From JBBROS01 sp963752225 (GTDB lineage Bacteria > Pseudomonadota > Alphaproteobacteria > Acetobacterales > Acetobacteraceae): a DNA stretch of 64,000 bases. Positions 61,314 through 64,000 of this stretch are shown piece after piece; position 1 is the stretch's first letter; each line of letters begins with the position of its first letter. The stretch covers positions 1,922,001-1,986,000 of the forward strand of contig CAVVXS010000007.1 of the NCBI GenBank assembly GCA_963752225.1, read 5' to 3'. A program made the position numbers and the translations under genes. The notes beneath the pieces were generated by a model. That model was not told where the DNA came from and made no database searches. It worked only from the letters and a program-made list of their open reading frames with translations.

Positions 61314-62792
61314 ATGGCATTGCCGCTCGGCCCCGAAGACGACGACAGCCTGCACGAGGAGTGCGGCGTATTCGGTGTGTGGGGCGTGTCAGACGCCGCC
61401 GCCGTCACCGCGCTCGGCCTGCACGCGTTGCAGCACCGCGGCCAGGAAGCGACCGGGATCGTTGCCTATGACGGCGTGAAGTTTCACATCCACCGCGGCC
61501 TCGGCCTGGTGGGCGACAATTTCGGCCAGGCCAAGGTGATCGCCTCGCTGCCGGGCCAGAACGCGGTCGGCCACAACCGCTACGCCACCACGGGCGAAAC
61601 CATCCTGCGCAACGTGCAGCCGCTCTACGCCGACTTCGTGTTCGGCGGCTTCGCGGTGGCGCATAACGGCAACCTCACCAACGCCCATGCCCTGCACAAG
61701 GCGCTGGTCCGCCGCGGCTGCCTGTTCCAGAGCACGACCGACAGCGAGGTGTTCATCCACCTCATCGCCATCAGCCTGTATTCGACCGTGGTGGACCGGC
61801 TGATCGACGCGCTGAAGCAAGTCGTCGGCGCCTACTCGCTGGTCGCACTGTCGAACGAGGCGCTGCTGGGCGTGCGCGACCCGCTCGGCGTACGGCCGCT
61901 GATCCTGGGGCGGATCGGCAACTCGGGCCCCAATCGACTGGAGAATGGCGGCTGGGTGCTGGCGTCCGAGACCTGCGCGCTCGACATCGTCGGCGCCGAG
62001 TTCGTGCGCGACGTCGAACCCGGCGAGATCGTCGTCATCGACGACCGCGGCGTGCGCAGCATCAAGCCGTTCGGCGCCAACAAAAGCCGGTTCTGCGTGT
62101 TCGAATACATCTACTTCGCCCGCCCCGACTCGGTCATGGAGGGCACGCCGGTCTACGCCGCCCGCAAGAACATCGGTGCCGAGCTGGCCCGTGAGAGCCA
62201 CGTCGACGCCGACCTGATCGTGCCGGTGCCGGATAGCGGCGTGCCGGCGGCGATGGGCTACAGCGTCGAGAGCGGCATCCCGTTCGAGCTCGGCATCATC
62301 CGCAACCATTATGTCGGCCGCACCTTCATCGAGCCGACCGACAGCATCCGCAATCTCGGCGTGAAGCTGAAGCATTCGGCCAACCGTGCGGCGATCGAGG
62401 GCAAGCGGGTGGTGCTGGTGGACGACAGCATCGTGCGCGGCACCACCAGCCGCAAGATCGTGGAAATGGTGCGCGCCGCCGGCGCCGCCGAGGTGCATAT
62501 GCGCATCTCCTCGCCGCCGACCACCCATTCCTGCTTTTACGGGATCGACACGCCGGAGCGGAGCAAGCTGCTGGCGGCCCGGCACAGCGTGGGCGAGATG
62601 GCCCGGCTGATCGGCGCCGACAGCCTGGCCTTCATCTCGCTCGACGGCCTGTATCGCGCGCTCGGCAAGCCGGGCCGCGATGCGGTGCGGCCGCACTTCT
62701 GCGACGCCTGCTTCACCGGCGAGTACCCGATCGCGCTCGACGACATGACGGACAACACCGACCGGCAGCTCAGCCTGCTGACCGAGGCTTGA
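61314..62792 (+). CDS. purF: Amidophosphoribosyltransferase
   Basis: 492-residue enzyme committing PRPP to purine synthesis. The N-terminal nucleophile is Cys 17 (EECGVFG) after a 16-residue propeptide, as in the Bacillus-type enzyme that is processed. Glutaminase residues are in HNRYATTGE and AHNGNLTNAH; the PRPP motif is VVLVDDSIVRGTTS. Cysteines in CVFEYIYFARPDS, THSCFYG and the CDACF motif near the end match the four [4Fe-4S] ligands of the oxygen-sensitive type. AGGA 8 bases upstream supports ATG 61314; 10 bases separate it from cvpA. Confidence 0.97.
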   Translation: MALPLGPEDDDSLHEECGVFGVWGVSDAAAVTALGLHALQHRGQEATGIVAYDGVKFHIHRGLGLVGDNFGQAKVIASLPGQNAVGHNRYATTGETILRNVQPLYADFVFGGFAVAHNGNLTNAHALHKALVRRGCLFQSTTDSEVFIHLIAISLYSTVVDRLIDALKQVVGAYSLVALSNEALLGVRDPLGVRPLILGRIGNSGPNRLENGGWVLASETCALDIVGAEFVRDVEPGEIVVIDDRGVRSIKPFGANKSRFCVFEYIYFARPDSVMEGTPVYAARKNIGAELARESHVDADLIVPVPDSGVPAAMGYSVESGIPFELGIIRNHYVGRTFIEPTDSIRNLGVKLKHSANRAAIEGKRVVLVDDSIVRGTTSRKIVEMVRAAGAAEVHMRISSPPTTHSCFYGIDTPERSKLLAARHSVGEMARLIGADSLAFISLDGLYRALGKPGRDAVRPHFCDACFTGEYPIALDDMTDNTDRQLSLLTEA

Positions 62793-62814
62793 TCTTGTTT
62801 GTAAGGCAAAGAGA

Positions 62815-62846
62815 CTCCGCCCCTTTGAACCCAATCAAAGCCGGAG
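62815..62846 (+). terminator. Bulged hairpin after purF
   Basis: Outer stem CTCCG/CGGAG encloses CTTTGA/TCAAAG with a six-base loop (62823-62840). It lies 22 bases after the purF stop. No T-run. Probable transcript end together with the next repeat. Confidence 0.45.
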
Positions 62847-62878
62847 CCTTCGAAATCCCCAACTTAGTGTTCGGGGTC

Positions 62879-62918
62879 TGGGGCCCGCGGCCCCAGCGGG
62901 TCGAGGGCAGAGCCCTCG
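62879..62918. repeat. Double-hairpin intergenic repeat, copy 2 (inverted)
   Basis: Two perfect hairpins with three-base loops: TGGGGCC/GGCCCCA (62879-62895) and CGAGGGC/GCCCTCG (62902-62918), separated by GCGGGT. Read on the minus strand this has the same order, spacer (ACCCGC) and flanks as copy 1 at 23874-23915. It sits between purF and the last SDR gene, 9 bases before that ATG. Confidence 0.6.
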
Positions 62919-62927
62919 CCTATCCTC

Positions 62928-63626
62928 ATGCTTGACGGCACCGTCGCCCTCGTCACCGGCGCCAGCCGCGGCATCGGCCAAGCCGCCGCCGTCGAATTGG
63001 CCCGGCGCGGCGTCCACGTGGTCATCACCGCCCGAACCCAGGGCGGCCTCGAGGACACCGACGACGCCGTCCGCGCCGCCGGCGGCCGCGCCACCATCCT
63101 GCCGCACGACCTCGCCGATAGCAGCTCGCTCGACGCGCTCGGCCCGACCCTGTTCCAGCGGTTCGGCCGCCTCGACGTGCTAGTGCATGCGGCAGGCGTG
63201 CTGGGCAAGCTGACGCCGGTCGGGCACATCACCCCGGAGGACTGGGACACGGTGCTCGCCGTCAACGTGACCTCGGCGTGGCGCCTGATCCGCACCCTGG
63301 ATCCCCTGCTGCGTGTCTCACCAGCCGGACGGGCAGTGTTCCTGGCCGACAGCCGGGCCCAGGCGCCTTGGGCCTATTGGGGGGCATACGGGGCGACCAA
63401 GGCGGCGATGGAGCATCTCGTGCGAGCCTGGGCGCACGAGGTGCAAACGATGGGCATCCGCGCCAACCTGTTCGACCCCGGTCCGGTCCGCACCCGCCTG
63501 CGCGCCGCGGCCTTCCCTGGCGAGAACCCGGCGACCTTGCCGGAGCCGGCCGAGATCGCCGGGCCGTTGGTCGATTTGTGCGAGCCGGCGCAGGAGCGGA
63601 CCGGAGAGATCATCCGGCGCGCCTGA
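62928..63626 (+). CDS. Short-chain dehydrogenase/reductase
   Basis: 232-residue classical SDR. TGASRGIGQAAA at residues 10-21, ATILPHDLADSSSLD, HAAGVLGKL in place of NNAG, Ser in LADSRAQ, and the catalytic pair in YGATK at about 150-154. VRTRLRAAAFPG is in the substrate loop and PGPVRT after strand 6. The substrate is unknown. No strong ribosome-binding site is visible; the hairpin repeat ends 9 bases before the ATG. It converges with the partial MFS gene, 10 bases away. Confidence 0.88.
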   Translation: MLDGTVALVTGASRGIGQAAAVELARRGVHVVITARTQGGLEDTDDAVRAAGGRATILPHDLADSSSLDALGPTLFQRFGRLDVLVHAAGVLGKLTPVGHITPEDWDTVLAVNVTSAWRLIRTLDPLLRVSPAGRAVFLADSRAQAPWAYWGAYGATKAAMEHLVRAWAHEVQTMGIRANLFDPGPVRTRLRAAAFPGENPATLPEPAEIAGPLVDLCEPAQERTGEIIRRA

Positions 63627-63636
63627 GCCGGGCAGG

Positions 63637-64000
63637 TCACTCCGCCGGCGAGGCCCGGGGCGCCTGCTCCAACGCCCCGTCATGCCGCAGCGCCAGCACG
63701 ATCACCATCGCCATCAGCCCGAGCGCGCCGAGGCACAGCAGCCCGGCATTATAGTCGCCGGTGCGGTCCTTCAGGTACCCCATCAAATATGGCCCGGCGA
63801 ACCCCGACAGGTTGCCGATCGAGTTGATGATGGCGATCCCGCCCGCCGCCGCCGCTCCGGACAGGAACGAGGTCGGCAGGGTCCAGAACACCGGCAAGCA
63901 GCCGAACACGCCGAATGCCGCAATCGAGAACGCAACCATCTTCATGGTCGGATCCGGCAGGAACGTGGTCGCCGCGATGCCGAGCGCCGCGACCGCCAAG
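63637..64000 (-). CDS. MFS transporter, C-terminal part
   Basis: About 121 codons of the end of a major facilitator superfamily protein; the rest lies beyond the window. GCLPVFWTLPTSFLSGAAAAGGIAIINSIGNLSGFAGPYLMGYLKDRTGDY is typical of the anion:cation symporter (ACS, phthalate/tartrate-permease-like) group, helices 10-12. The tail ends in ALRHDGALEQAPRASPAE. It imports an organic anion in other members; substrate here unknown. It converges with the SDR gene. Confidence 0.85.
   Translation of the reverse strand, partial: LAVAALGIAATTFLPDPTMKMVAFSIAAFGVFGCLPVFWTLPTSFLSGAAAAGGIAIINSIGNLSGFAGPYLMGYLKDRTGDYNAGLLCLGALGLMAMVIVLALRHDGALEQAPRASPAE

Overview
The window is GC-rich (roughly 70 % by eye), gene-dense chromosomal DNA. 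Gene content and order point to an alphaproteobacterium, most likely in the Rhodospirillales/Acetobacteraceae. Supporting markers are the alaC-hom-glpX-recJ block, class I phaC, a purF of the iron-sulfur type, proA-nadD-rsfS, rplM-rpsI, and double-hairpin intergenic repeats. The genus is an inference. Many genes overlap by 4 bases (ATGA, GTGA, TTGA), and GTG, TTG and possibly CTG starts are frequent. No phage genes, insertion sequences or CRISPR arrays are visible. The window cuts sdhC at its left end and an MFS transporter at its right end.

Layout. 1-7407: partial sdhC, a VOC protein, a secreted unknown, an overlapping pair of alpha-glucosidase genes (debranching-enzyme type and GH63-like) and a methyltransferase. 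7447-17376 (minus strand): a beta-helix/CBM60 surface protein, a nucleoside transporter, an overlapping envelope-glycan cluster (GT2, methyltransferase, GT39-like), an SDR, then kdsB-pheA-cupin. 17547-23850: hisN-like phosphatase with a YejA-like binding protein, cysK, a thioesterase, a DUF808 membrane protein and an aldo/keto reductase.

23920-32688 is the most distinctive part. A one-chain HyuA-HyuB hydrolase faces a branched-chain-amino-acid-type ABC transporter operon whose permease LivM and ATPase LivG are also fused. The operon is preceded by an almost perfect sigma-54 promoter and a palindrome. This suggests nitrogen-controlled uptake and opening of a cyclic amide; the substrate is unknown.

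32793-42242: two OafA-type acyltransferases, a LysE exporter, proA-nadD-rsfS, an overlapping decarboxylase-like/SDR/dicarboxylate-carrier operon, cinA-C, and tRNA-Glu(TTC). 42279-54199: recJ, glpX, hom and alaC; a lipoprotein divergent from phaC; a gamma carbonic anhydrase and argC; rpsI-rplM with its own promoter and terminator. 54361-63626: a sugar-acid-dehydratase operon behind a palindrome and a leader hairpin, a fatty acid desaturase, radA, cvpA, purF and an SDR.

Most genes are housekeeping (amino acids, purines, NAD, LPS, ribosome, carbon storage). The less ordinary signals are the sigma-54/fusion-protein amide locus, the signal-less beta-helix protein, proA and nadD without canonical starts, a chain of five-codon ORFs before kdsB, and the palindrome plus leader ORF before the dehydratase. 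No clearly new defence or mobile system was found.
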